The notes beneath the pieces are model-generated. The model saw only the letters and a list, made by a program, of their open reading frames with translations. It was not told the origin of the DNA and ran no database searches. 64,000 nt of DNA from positions 8,680,001-8,744,000 of the forward strand of contig JASJZC010000007.1 in NCBI GenBank assembly GCA_037178855.1, in the 5' to 3' direction. Each line of letters opens with the position of its first letter. The stretch's first letter is position 1. The DNA comes from Oscheius sp. JU75 (taxonomy: Eukaryota; Nematoda; Chromadorea; Rhabditida; Rhabditidae). Positions 36,535 to 48,484 of this stretch are shown piece by piece. The position numbers were made by a program, and so were the translations under genes.

Positions 36535-38264
36535 ATGAATTACGAGGAGACTGCGGCTTTGCTAAAGGAGCACGGAGTCGGTTTCCATCTAGACGATGTC
36601 ATTTCATGCAAGAGTTCAGGTAGAAAAACTTAAATTTTCTAAAAGATGTGTTCAGACCAGACTGCCAATGAAATTTTGATAGAAGGCTATCCACTAGTCA
36701 AAGAGGTTCGAACCAGGAAGCTGTCAAAAGTCGCCTTCCCTTCAAGTTCAGCGACTAGAGTTTTCTATGAGAGAGTCAAAAAGTCGATTGATAGACCGAT
36801 TCCTCGTAAGTTGACTCATGTTTTGAGGACGTGACACATTTTAGCCCATCTCCTGAAGAGAGAGCTTAATAACCGAGTATTACTTCTAGTCAATCCATTT
36901 AGTGGACAGAAGAAGGCAGAAAAACTATGGCAAGAATATGGCAAATCAGTCCTGGAAGCAGCGGAAATTGAGGTTGATGTGGTTAACACAGGTATTAGAC
37001 CCCTTTCCTCATTCTACCCTTTAAGAGTGCCCACAACACGCAACAGAAATAGTCAGATCTATGAACATTGATAGCTACGATGCTATCCTTGTGAACAGTG
37101 GTGATGGCTTGGTGACAGAGGTTTTGTGTGGACTCCTGCTGAGAAAGGACAGAGAACGAGCGCTCAAGATACCGATTTGTCATATTCCGGGTGGCACCAG
37201 TAACGCTCTAGCAGGAGCTATCCTTTTTTCTTCCAAGTAAGTGAACCATTCACAAAAAAAACACGAGTTCAGTGAACCCTTCCTGTCCAGAGACGTCTTC
37301 ATAACAGAATGTGCTCTCTTCGCCGTACGACCTCGGTACATGCCCCTCCGATTGTGCAGTGTGGAGACGGAACACAATGACGTGAAGTCCATGTTTTTGA
37401 GTGCATGTTGGGGTCTGATCGCGGACATTGGTAAGTTTCAGGAGCCTCAAAATAGGAATGTTTTAGACCTGGGAAGTGAGCGGTTCCGATGGGCGGGCTT
37501 GGCTCGACTTCATATAGAGGCTATTATCCGGATATTACGTAAGAGGAGGTCCAACAAAGATATTTATGTTTCAGAGCTACCTAGAGTGGCAAAATACAAG
37601 GGCCGAATCAGTTATCTACCAGTAGATAACAATGATTTGGTCAGGAAGACAAGAATCGGCCATTTGGCTAACAGATCCTTCTTCGGGAAGGACCATTTCA
37701 ATTCTCCTCCTATCGCCCAAGCCACTGGGAAGGAGAAGCATCTTGCCTCTGACTTTGAAAATATTGCGGAAGCTTTGAATCAACCTTATGTCAAGATTCC
37801 CTCTCTGAAAGAGCCTCTAGGAAAGGAATGGACCGTCATCGAAGGCGAATTTGTCATGGTCAATGTCACCTCCTTGTCTCATTTGGGTACATAACTTTTA
37901 TGGCAGAAAGACTATAATTTTAGGCTCCGACCTTCCGTATATCCCTTCCACGCAGATGGGTGAGCCAATTCTGTACTTGACCATGATCGACTGGGCTATT
38001 TTGAAGAACCGGTTCGAGGTAGCCGATCTGTTTATTCGCATGAATCGAGGGGTCCACTTGACCTACCCATGCTTTCAGGCAAGTGGAACGTCGGAGGATA
38101 GAAACTGTGTTCAGATTATTCCGGTGAGAGCTGTTCGTGTGGAGCCGCTTACCAAAACGGGTTATTTTGCTATTGACGGAGAGCCCTGTCAGAGCGGATC
38201 AGCATTCCAAGTCGTTCCACAGCATCATTGTGCTACTGTGATAGGCCGAAAACCGGTTCCATGA
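36535..38264 (+). CDS. sphk-1: Sphingosine kinase
   Basis: Lipid kinase that phosphorylates sphingosine to sphingosine-1-phosphate at membranes. Several exons with short introns; start MNYEETAALLKEHGVGFHL at 36535. The diacylglycerol-kinase catalytic core is seen in order: LLLVNPFSGQKKAEKLW (C1, about 36885), NSGDGLVTEVLCGLL (C2 with the SGDGL nucleotide loop, about 37095), PICHIPGGTSNALAGA (C3, about 37170), then SMFLSACWGLIADI and RFRWAGLARLHIEAI. The C-terminal half has FVMVNVTSLSHLGSDLPYIP and YFAIDGEPCQSGSAFQVVP. Active-site motifs are intact. It is tail to tail with the serine palmitoyltransferase gene, 284 bp between stop codons. The 5' end could have another exon, since TTTTCTAG lies shortly before the ATG. 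Confidence 0.92.
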
Positions 38265-38328
38265 ACGTGTAAATCGAATTCTTCATTATAGGTATATTTC
38301 TCCCTGGGTGATAAAAGTCTCGGAATAC

Positions 38329-38342
38329 TATATATATATATA
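38329..38342. repeat. Short (TA)n repeat
   Basis: TATATATATATATA in the spacer between the two convergent sphingolipid genes. Confidence 0.8.
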
Positions 38343-38548
38343 CGGGGGTACTCAAAAATGTGGAATCACTTCTCTGACACGTGGAAATCGTACCATGGAG
38401 GTAAATGAAAGCAAAGAGGGAAACAATAACAAAGATTGGGTACCTATAAAATGTTTGAGAGTTAAAGCAAAGTATGTCTCTCTGTGAAAATGGCAATGTT
38501 ACACCGGTCTCAATGCACGTGCCTGCGTGGCATCTTTGGATGGCAGCT

Positions 38549-40539
38549 TTAATAGTCTATTTGAATATTTTCGAACTCCTTTTTGGCATATTTGGTCGCT
38601 GTCATGTCTCCAAGCTCATCAACTGCTGTGAGCACCTCATCCAGTTGTTCTTTGGTATGATCGGCACTTAGACAGAATCGGACCCGCGCCATTGAGGGGG
38701 GAGTTGCTGGGTAACCGACGGCTACCAGGCCAATATTCCTGTTCAACGCCAGACGGGCGAACGCACTAAAATAAAAGTGTTCCCTCGGAGATGCAAAAAA
38801 ACCTACACGACTTTTGTTATGTAAAAAGTCATGAGAGGGACAACTGGACTGTCGTCATGACCATAAACAAGAAAACCCATTTGGCGAAGTTTCCTACGGA
38901 AATATCTGCAAGGCACAAACTATGAAACTATCTTTAAAACCAGTTACCTAGAGTTTCTGAGAAGTTGAACAGCCTTCCTTGCTCCAGTATCGGTGCCGTC
39001 CTCTCCTTGCATGACTCTCATACTACTAACAACTTGGGCAATGATGGGAGGGGACACAACAACTCCATAGCAGGGACCAGCTGAAGTGGCTCGAACGTGT
39101 TGAATTAGCTCCTGTAACGGTGATTAGCCTTGAAACAAGGGAACACTCACCTTGGTACCTCCCATATACCCTCCAGCGGCAGCAAAACTCTTTGTCAGGG
39201 TGCCCATCATGATATCAACATCGTGAGGGTCACATCCCCAGTACTCGACCACTCCCTTACCAGTGGGACCGAGAGCACCGACACTGTGAGCTTCGTCCAG
39301 GTACAGATAAGCATTGTACTTTTTCTTGATGGCGATGAATTCGGGCAAGTTGACTATCGTTCCCTCCATACTAGAAAGAACAGATAAAAAGATTGTTACA
39401 ACAGGTACCTGTAGATTCCTTCAATGATGATCAGGACCTTATTGAAGAGTTTCCCCGTCTTTGGACTAGAATGACAGAGAGCATCGCGGAGGACTCGCTC
39501 ACAGTGTTTTGGATCTGAATTCAGATTTTTTCTTGTGTAAAAACGAAATCATTCCGTACCATTGTGTTTGAAGGTCTTGATTGTGGCTCCGGACATTCTA
39601 CAGCCCATCACAATCGAGGCGTGATTCAGTGAGTCACTTAGGATAAGAGAACCTTTATCAATCAGCGACGGAATGTTCATTGTATTGGTAGCAAAACCCA
39701 TGGGAAAACAGATAGCATCCTCGACACCAAGGTAATTGGCCACACATTTGTCTAATTCCGTGTGTACAAGATGGTTTCCTAAGCATTTAAGTTGAAAAAC
39801 AGATATAAAACCATACCTCGTTCATGCTTTGTTCCTCCGACGTGAATTCCATACTTGTCAATGTATTTGGCGGCGTTTTCGGCACAGGGACCATCATTGT
39901 GCGAGAATCCGAGATAGTTGTACGAGCCAAGATTGATGCATTCCGAGGTTGTTCCTGTCATTCTGTAATTTGAAAATGTAACCCAAAAATGAAAGAATCT
40001 CACTTGTAACTACAATAATTGTCGTCAGTGTATCGATCCTTCAGAGTCATCACACTGCCCGGAACTCCACACAGCGGTCTGCCCAAAACGTCACTGAACT
40101 TTCGGACAATGTGGTTGATGTACACCGACTCAAAATTTTCTCTAAGCGTGGCGAATCCCTTGAACTTAGAATAGATCCATATAAAAAAAGGCTCACCTTA
40201 TTTCTTGGATCATCCACAGCCGTTTTGAGCTCGGCCCAGCCGCGTTTCAGCAGCCATTCAGTGAACAAGGCAAATGAGAACATAAGAGAAAAGGCAAATC
40301 GGACCATCAGAGCCACATACCATGGTGCTCCTACCAGGACCTCATTGTGGCCATTCTTGGTTCGCTCCCATTTCAGTCTAGAAATGAGATTTGAGTCCAA
40401 ATAGAAACAAAATGACTCACGCTCGGTCCTCAGGAGCCTTCTCTGGTTTAACCACTTCAGCTAGATCTATAATTTCTACTGAAGAGACACTAGAACTACT
40501 AGTGCTATGGGTCCCAAGTATTTCGGAGTGGGCGACCAT
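38549..40539 (-). CDS. sptl-2: Serine palmitoyltransferase, long-chain base subunit 2
   Basis: PLP enzyme of the ER that condenses L-serine with palmitoyl-CoA, the first step of sphingolipid synthesis. The start at 40539 ([17 protein letters not shown]) lies 12 nt after a TTCTTCCAG acceptor. The order seen is a Ser-rich N terminus, one membrane helix ([20 protein letters not shown]), [74 protein letters not shown] and the PLP-lysine motif [17 protein letters not shown]. The lysine marks the catalytic LCB2 type (SPTLC2/3), not the LCB1 partner. The C terminus includes [17 protein letters not shown]. The LCB1 subunit is not in the window. C. elegans has two LCB2 genes, so sptl-2 versus sptl-3 is not settled. 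Confidence 0.92.
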
Positions 40540-40551
40540 GATTATAGGTGC

Positions 40552-40561
40552 CTGGAAGAAA
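40552..40561 (-). promoter_or_regulatory. Probable spliced-leader acceptor of the serine palmitoyltransferase gene
   Basis: Minus strand reads TTCTTCCAG, then 12 bases, then the ATG at 40539. No upstream exon seen. Confidence 0.45.
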
Positions 40562-41438
40562 ATATTGTAATTGTTTGGGTACGAAATTGGTGGAAAAAGT
40601 GATTGCGAGGTGACAAAACACATTGCAATAGATTTTGAGTCACATTTTATGACGGAAATAAACCTTATCTTCGGGCGAGTTTCAACTGGAGAGGGCCGGA
40701 ACTGTCTTCCACGAATAGGTGACGCATTTTTAGAACTCAAAATAAACAGAAGTGTCCATGATGCGGGCAGGTAAACAGATAGAAGGAAAAGGAGAGGACG
40801 GAAGGCAGGAAGACTGGCAAATAGACACTGCCCCCTCTGGGTCACCGCTTCTTTCAGACGAAGATAGAGGCTAAAGTACAGCAGCACGGGAACCAGGGGC
40901 CTTAGCAGTGATTGAAGCAATCGAAACACGTGAGATTGATAGGGGGTTCTCTGAACTGCAGCTGGGGAGAAACTTATCAGTATAGACGCCCTGGAAGAGA
41001 TCAACCATAAAAAGGAGGGCAAACGGAATCACTTCTTGTTATTTGGGTAGCATTCTTTTGCAGCTTGCTGTTAAAGGGTCGCCAGGAATTGAATGGAGCG
41101 CGTAAATTGCGGTCTCTGCAGCAACTGCTATATACACCGTGTTCAAATAAATAAATTTATTTAAGAACAAAATAAACACATATATATATATTAAATATAT
41201 TACCGTAATCTTAAAGTATGAAAGACACAACTGTGGCACAAATTTGAGCAGTCATTCAACAACGGGTCAGGATGAGGGGGTCAGGATGAGATGGCGATAA
41301 CAGCTTGAAAGAATCTGTAGGCGAAAGAACTAAAGAGAGAGTCATGTCATGTTTGGTATGAGGTTAAAAAGTTTCTGGGTTTCGAGCCTGTAAAGAGAGC
41401 GAAGTACAATCGTCGCTGGGTGCAATGGCGCCATCCGA
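40562..41438. other. Intergenic region with AT-rich tract
   Basis: Promoter side of serine palmitoyltransferase and 3' side of the Cys/Gln-rich gene. Includes a TA-rich stretch at 41155-41205. The open frames present look like chance. Confidence 0.45.
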
Positions 41439-44400
41439 TTAGACCTTGTTCTTGGCCAGCCTGTGCCTTTTTCGCAGACAGCAGACACCCTGCATGCATT
41501 GCGAGTAGCCGGAGCCGCAGGCGCACGAGGACACCCCAGAAACCTGAGCAAGGTTTCATTAACAGTTCACCCTTTTCCTACCTGAGGGCACATGGTGATA
41601 GCCGGCAGCTGAATTGCCTGAACCTGAGCAGTACAGGATGGCTGACAGGCAGGTTGGCACTGGGGCACGCACTGGAGCACTGGAGGAGCCTGCAAAAGGT
41701 CAACAGTTTTGAAGAGATTTGACCACTGTCCCGTTGAAGTGAAAGCTCTCGATCCCAATTTCAAAATCTGGGGAGCCGTCTCCTACCGAAGTGTGCGTGC
41801 GCTTTTGTTTGTACTTAGCTGTTCCTAATGAGGCCGGTCACTCGGCTTTTTGCCCCTTCGGTCATCCTATTGTCGCTCGGGCGCTGTCGTTTTGTTTGTG
41901 TTGGCCTCTCGAAGGCGCCAGTCAACCGCTTGTTGTTCTCGAGGACTTTGCACAATCGCCGGCTCACTTTAGTTCATAAAGTTCTCAAGGAAAAAACAAC
42001 GAACCTGACAAGCTTGTCCGCACATGGGCTGAGCTTGAACGACGACGACCTGTTGAGAGTTACAGGACGATTGGCAGCTATTTTGGCAGGTTTGGACACA
42101 TTGAACATTTCCACCACAGCTGGATTGGCATGAAGGCTGGCAAGCCTGAATGCAGACAGCCTGCTGTTGGACACATTGAGGTTGACAGGCTGGCTGACAG
42201 GCAGGGACGCATTGCTGTTGAGGCTGCTGCACGACAATCACCTGAAACTTTTGGTCAATACAGTACTTCTGAGGTCACAAAAGAACCTGAGGCTGTTGCT
42301 GAGCACAGGAGGACTGACAGCTGGGAAGGCAAGCCTGGACACACTGGCTGTTGCTACCGCAAGACGACTGGCATGATGGCTGGCAGGCAGACAGGCAAAT
42401 GGTCTGTTGCTGGACACACTGAGGAGTGCAAGCTGGCTGACAAGGTGAAGGACACTGGTTTTGGCTCTAAATTCGGGTAGTGAAATGTGAGACGGGTGTA
42501 TGTGAGAGTGAAACCTGTTGAACAATGACGACAGGCTGTGACTGTTGTACACAAGAGGATTCGCAGGATGGGAGGCAGGCTTGAACGCATTGAGCATTGT
42601 TGCTGCACGAGGACTGACACGAGGGCTCGCAAGCAGCAGCACAAATCGGCTGTTGCTGGACACAGGTAGGAGCGCAGCTAGGCTGACACGATGAGGGGCA
42701 GGAAGGCTGAGCAGAAGGAATGACAACAACCTGAGCCTGCTGTTGCTGGACGCAGGAAGGAGAGCACATTGGCTGACAGGCGGTGGTACAGGACTAAATA
42801 CAGTATTGGTTAGTATACATAGTTTGCTTACAGCCTGGACACAAGTTGGTTGGCAGGAAGGCATGCAGGAAGAGACACACTGGTTCTGAGGTTGTTGAAC
42901 GACAACGATCTGCTGCTGTTGCTGCTGAACGCAAGAACTAGAGCACATTGGTTGACAGGCAGTGGGACAAGCCTAAATTCCAAAATGGAATCCAAAAATA
43001 CTGTGACTTACAGCCTGAACACAGGATGGCTGACAGGAAGGCATACAAGAAGAAACGCACTGGTTCTGGGGCTGCTGGACAACGATGATCTGGAAACAAA
43101 GTATTAAAGAGAACAAAAAATGTTACCTGTTGCTGTTGCTGTTGGATGCAAGACGGCTGGCAAGAAGGCATGCAGGCGGCGGCACACTGCTGTTGAGGTT
43201 GCTGAACCACAATTATCTGAGGCTGCTGCTGGTTGCAATTGTTTCCACAAGAGGCCTGGACACAGGTCGGAAGACAAGCAGGCATGCAGCTGGGAGCACA
43301 CTGCTGTTGCTGCTGCTGTTGTACAACAATGATGGGCTGTTGCTGCTGGACACAGCTAGGGGCACACATTGGCTGGCAGGAAGGAGCACAAGCCTGATGA
43401 TTTCTTGTTAAAACTAGGAAAATAGCGTACCTGTTGTACACAGATGGGCTGACAGGCAGGCATACACTGAGGAGCACACTGTTGCTGAGGCTGCTGGACA
43501 ACAATGATCGGCTGCTGTTGCTGGACACAGGTAGGAGCGCAGAGAGGCTGACAAGATGGGGCACAAGCCTGAATAATTGCAGATTTGAAACATTGGATAA
43601 CCCTTGTCAATAAACTGTCTGGGAATCCGAGCTAGTATTTTTACAATAATGTTTGGGACCAAAATGTGATATTTGAGCTACGTATATAGTGAGTATAAAC
43701 TCGCACCAGTGTATAAGTTTTTGACATGCAATGACCTTGAAAACAATGAAATCAATGTGTTACCTGTTGAACACAGATAGGCTGGCAAGCTGGCATACAC
43801 TGAGGAGCACACTGCTGCTGTTGCTGCTGAACAACAATTACCTAAAATTCTTGTATAAAACAAATAAACACAAAGCTTACCTGCTGCTGCTGGACGCACT
43901 GAGGCTGACAAGCGGGCATACAGGCGGGAGCGCACTGCTGTTGAGGCTGCTGGACGATGATGATCGGTTGCTGTTGGGTACAGCTAGGAGCACAAGCCGG
44001 CATACAGACTGGAGCACAGGTAGGAGCTGCCTGACATTGGTTGCAAGAGACCTGGTAGGTCAGAGCTCCACAGCCACAGCTAGTGTACTGAGCCTGGAGG
44101 ACTCCACAATTGCAGGATGGCATTGCCCGAGCCTGACAACCACATTGTGTTTGGAGCATATTGGCACAGTCACATTGTTGGACCTGAAGATTCAAATTAA
44201 TCAAATTATGAAAAAGGTAGCCTGGATTTGGAGGGCCTGACAGTTACATTGGTTGTTACAACAGCTGTTCTGTTGGGCGTAGCAACACTGCCTCTTGGCT
44301 CTCGATAGGATTTTTGTCTCGTTCGTTTCCTTCGCAACCTGGAAAAAAAACATTTTCTGACCTCATGGCACAGTGCGAAAGATGTATAATATTTGAGCAC

Positions 44401-44600
44401 ATCCTTTGTTCCATGGATTCTGACTGGATCTTCAACGGCAAAGATAAATATTGAACACAAACAGTTGACCAGCCGTTTCAAGGATTTGAAGGGGTCAAGG
44501 ATCTTACCTCGGTTGTTTCGACTGTTTTAGTGGTCGTAGTAGAGTCTTCGGCAAAAATGCCGACGGCTAAAACAGCCAGCAGCAGTGCTCGGGAGAACAT
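41439..44600 (-). CDS. Secreted Cys/Gln-rich repeat protein, abu/pqn-like
   Basis: About twelve or more exons encode a secreted protein made of repeated blocks. The start at 44600 (MFSRALLLAVLAVGIFA) is a signal peptide. A Thr-rich linker and a furin-like site follow (SRAKR then QCCYAQQ). Blocks such as QQCAPSCMPACLPTCVQ, QNQCVSSCMPSCQPTCVQA and QPMCAPSCVQQQQPIIVV then alternate with poly-Gln and IIVVQQ stretches. The last exons give LQCVPQCQPACQPSC, ITMCPQ and a final CACGSGYSQCMQGVCC with a basic end KRHRLAKNKV. Signal peptide, RxKRQC junction and C/Q repeats resemble the C. elegans abu/pqn family, linked to the pharyngeal cuticle and to ER stress. Exact exon boundaries in the repeats are approximate. 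The assignment rests on composition and layout. Confidence 0.82.
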
Positions 44601-44606
44601 CCCCGC

Positions 44607-44612
44607 CTGAAA
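44607..44612 (-). promoter_or_regulatory. Probable spliced-leader acceptor of the Cys/Gln-rich gene
   Basis: Minus strand TTTCAG, then GCGGGG, then the ATG at 44600. Confidence 0.55.
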
Positions 44613-47600
44613 CCATGAAAATTGTACCATATTAATTCGAAATAAGTGGAAAAAACAGAGCATGGAACAAGCGTGACAATGAGGCTTTCTAGACTGGTCA
44701 GCAAACAAACACTGTTGTTGCAACAGGTTTACGAGAGAGAGTGGCCCCTAAGTGTTTGACTACACATGTTGCCTAAATCGTTTGAACCGGTCAAATAGTC
44801 GAAAAAATCTGAAATTGTAACGAAAAAAAGTAATAAACTGGTAGCTGAAATGAATCAGTAAAGCCAAATCGCTAAAAATCGGTGAACTGAGCTGGACGCT
44901 TCCGCCACGAAGTGACCGAAATGAGGCTCAGGCAATGCAAGTGCTCCCGGCGAGAGGCGGAGCTTCCCTCTTATAGCCTAGGGCGGGTCTCCTCCTCAGC
45001 GCTTTTCAGCAAACAGCAGATGATCACCAAAATAGAAATCTCAAGTGGCGAAACTCTGCTCCAGACTCATGTTCCGGATTCGGCTCATCCGGGCTCGGGA
45101 AACGGAGACGTTGGCAAAAAGTATTTCGACGAAGACAAAAACATGGCAAGAAGCTGTCGGCCAATGGGAACGCCGTCTGCAAATGAGGACTTTCTCAGAG
45201 TCTCAATCCAATGATTTCATCAAATGCCTCATTATTTCAATATTTTGTTTTCAAAGAGTCTTTCAGAGAGAATGATAAAATGATTGTCTGAGTTTTGATC
45301 CTCTTCCAAATACCTAAGCATCTTTTTTTTAGAAAAAAGTCAGTCTACCTGCCCCCACTACTACAAACCTAAATTGACAAGTCTAATATTACAGAGAGTT
45401 TGAGGGACATGTCAGTTAAAGGTTCCAGTAACTCCTACAGCTCTGTCGTATTTGACCGACAGAGATAAGTTTCACAGCATTAAGTGTGGCGCTTACATTG
45501 ATTCGTCACACCACTGACTGAACTTTCATTCACTGTCTTTCATCAGTCGTAACAGGCTTTCTTTCATTCATCAAAAGCAACATCCTATTCGAAATTAACT
45601 CAGATCCTACTGTATCACCTGAAAAGAGAAACCGGACATTATTAACCCAAAATGATCCTAATATGGAGATTAGGTTCCAGACCGCACGTGAGAAGCGTGC
45701 TACGCGAGACAAAAAGTGAAATCTGTCGCGCTCGTGAGTGGCTTATCGGACAGGGAGCAGCAGCATCTCGCTCGGAGGTGAATGTGTACCTGAGGGCTGC
45801 TGAAACCTATCGCACGCAGAAAAAAACTGTTCCACTGGTTTCAATACGTCTATTAGGGTAGTTTCGCAAAATAAAAAAAAACTGTTTCAGATTCGATTCT
45901 CACAAGACATAGCAGTATGAAGTGATGTCTAGTAGACACTCTAAGTTTATTATGATTGTTAATTTCCGATTTTGAGCTTTGGATCACAATTTGACCCTGG
46001 AGGCAGCCTGAAGATCGTCATGAGAGTGTACATGGAGTTTCCCGTGAGTCTCACTGTTTGGCCGCGCATCGGGCCGCGTTCATTACCTCACAGAAGCCTA
46101 TTTGCATATCGCGAGACTCGGCTGCTGAACACTTTATCAGACTAACGAACCGCTTCTGTCAAGGGTTGCGAATAATGAGGGAGGCAAGTCCAGCTGAAGT
46201 GCTCAGCTCACATTGGGAACCGGCCATCCCCATCCAGGAAGACGATCCACCGCTTCGCTCGGCATTTCACAAGATACTTCACGATGAGGAGGGCATAGGG
46301 TCCGTTTTGATAAATCTTTGGCTGTTCTGATTGTCGTGACAGCTACGACAGGCGTTTTCGTGTGCGCGTTAAGTGTGCGGTTTTTGGAAAACACGAGGAT
46401 TAGCGCTTGAGAAAGGGTCTCTTGCTGGAGAAGGGTTGAAAAAGTGCAGAGGACTGGGGCTACTACAGGGTGCGTTCTAAGTATGGGTCGCCAAAATTTT
46501 TGTGGGTGAGTGATTGCAACGTTCAAAAAAGAAATTGGAATTAAGCGTTCAGGCAAACTTTTCTATAAAAAATGAGCTTTCTAGCTTACGTTTATAAAAA
46601 ATGGCAGCGCGCGCCGCAAAGTTTTTTTCTACCTATACCATAGCCTTCCAGGAGATAGGGGAAAACATGCTAGAAGTTGGAGCGATTAGCTCTAGGGTCT
46701 GACAACCTCTGTGCCAAGTTTCAGTCTGATCCGTTCACAAATCTATGAGAAATGTTTTTCGCCATTTGCGTTTAGTGCCCTCATTGAGAGCGTCACAGCT
46801 CCTCCAATTCGACAGAAAAGGTATATTTTCAAAATGGGAAGAAAAACACTTATCAAGCCTTACAACTTTGTCAAGAACATGACAAAGACGAATTCGTTCT
46901 TCTTCAATGGGTACAGACGCCGGCAACATAGTGCAGCACTGGCAGACTGCTCCTTAACTCTCAATACATGAAAGAAGTCCAAGTTACGACGACCGCCTAT
47001 TCGCGACAACCCAAGTTTTGTTTCAGTGAATATGGAACTTAAGAATACAGGCCGCTACTAGGCCTGTTCTCTGTTGGAAACGTCTTGGTTGATACTCAGC
47101 ACTAAACTAGATAAAGTTCTACCTCAACGTTCAGACGGAAAACTGCATTGAAAGCTTGAAAATGCTTTGGTCCGCCCTAAAAATTGGTCAGAAGTCGCGG
47201 ACTTCAACGTGTAGTCAAATTGCTTTGTCGATTCATGCTTTATTCGTATTCTGACCCATCTTCGTGTCGCCAAAACTTTTTGTACCCAACGTTACTTCTC
47301 ACCAGCAGACGAGAATGGTATTCCCATTCATTTCTCTCTGATCTAGTACTATTGTGCGCTAATGATCTCCCACGAATCAATCATTTCCCGGGGTGTTTCT
47401 TGTCTAGTTTTCGAAAAACTTTCCTCTTTATCCTGTATGTAAAGTTACTGACGTAGACGAGCACTTTCCTGTATTAGAGCTAAACCTTTGCGATTGTTAT
47501 GTAAAGCCGAGAACGAGCCGACTTTGTAAATTGTTTCAGTTGCTGCAGTCTGCCATTTTACGTCAAAAGTTCTTGCTAACGGTTTTGATGCGGATCTGCT

Positions 47601-48474
47601 GGGTCTGTTCGCTAAAAACCGTGACTCAGGAGTCGTTGCCCTAATTTTGTTGGATTCGTTTCAGCGAGTGAACAGTTCATTGAAGTTCTTGACCCTTGTC
47701 TCAAAGTAGCTTATACTTTCACCCCTGTCCGTGCTATTCTCATGCCACATGTGTCAACTTTTTACTTATATTACGGAGCTGCTATGTACACTCACTCACT
47801 CCTCTGTCAACGACTTATGACATACTCTTACAGAAAAGACTATGGTGGCTAAAATGTAATTAACTCTTCCAACTTTTAATTCAAATCATTATCATCACAG
47901 CGTGGGTGCACTTTTTTTGGAACAGTGTGACCGTTCCACTTATTAGTTCCTGCTCAAATGCTTCTACCTTTGGAGTCGAAAAACTACCAGACACTCATTT
48001 ATCAAGCTCGCCTTTTTCCAGCATGATTATTACACCCCTTGACTTTCAAAGAATCAGCAGGCGAAGGTCACGGGCAAGGGGAAGCTGCGCCCAAAATAGG
48101 AACCGATCTCTTGTAAGAGAAGACGGATCATGTTCAATATCAGAGCGAGAGAGAGAGCGGAACACTTTTTCTGTTAGTATTAATGGATAGGCATCTTTTA
48201 CTGGAATGTCTGGGCGTAATATTGAGAAAAAGAAGCGGAAACTTTGTCTTTCACTTCAAAAGGCTTCGTCTCAAAAGAAAGCTGCATCAAACTCCTTGAT
48301 CTTTCTGTAAAAACCGATTTTTGGTACCAAAGGCCAATTATATCTGACTTTCACTTGAGAACCTCAAAGACCATTCACTCAAGTGGGAGAGAGTGACCTT
48401 TCGTGTTACTGTTCACCTGTTCCTGGCTCCAGTCTAACTTATCATCTCTCTTGTGCCCGCCCACACAACTTCTA
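44613..48474. other. Large intergenic region, partly repeat-like
   Basis: No exon with protein-family features was found. Positions 46480-46930 look unlike their surroundings and may be a dispersed-element remnant. A GTCGCCAAAA...TTTTTGT motif occurs at 46488 and again at 47267. Open frames at 44912, 45652 and 47906 have no supporting features. Confidence 0.4.
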
Positions 48475-48482
48475 CCATTTAG
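48475..48482 (+). promoter_or_regulatory. Possible spliced-leader acceptor of the aquaporin gene
   Basis: ACCATTTAG then two bases then the ATG at 48485. Confidence 0.4.
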
Positions 48483-48484
48483 AG

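Noticed and set aside
43085-43411. Plus-strand Leu-rich frames in the 42-44 kb region
   Set aside because: They are complements of CAG/CAA glutamine and TGC/TGT cysteine codons of the minus-strand repeat protein.
41439-44600. CRISPR-like or satellite array
   Set aside because: The repeated units encode protein blocks in frame, differ in length and are separated by spliced introns; this is not an array with uniform spacers.
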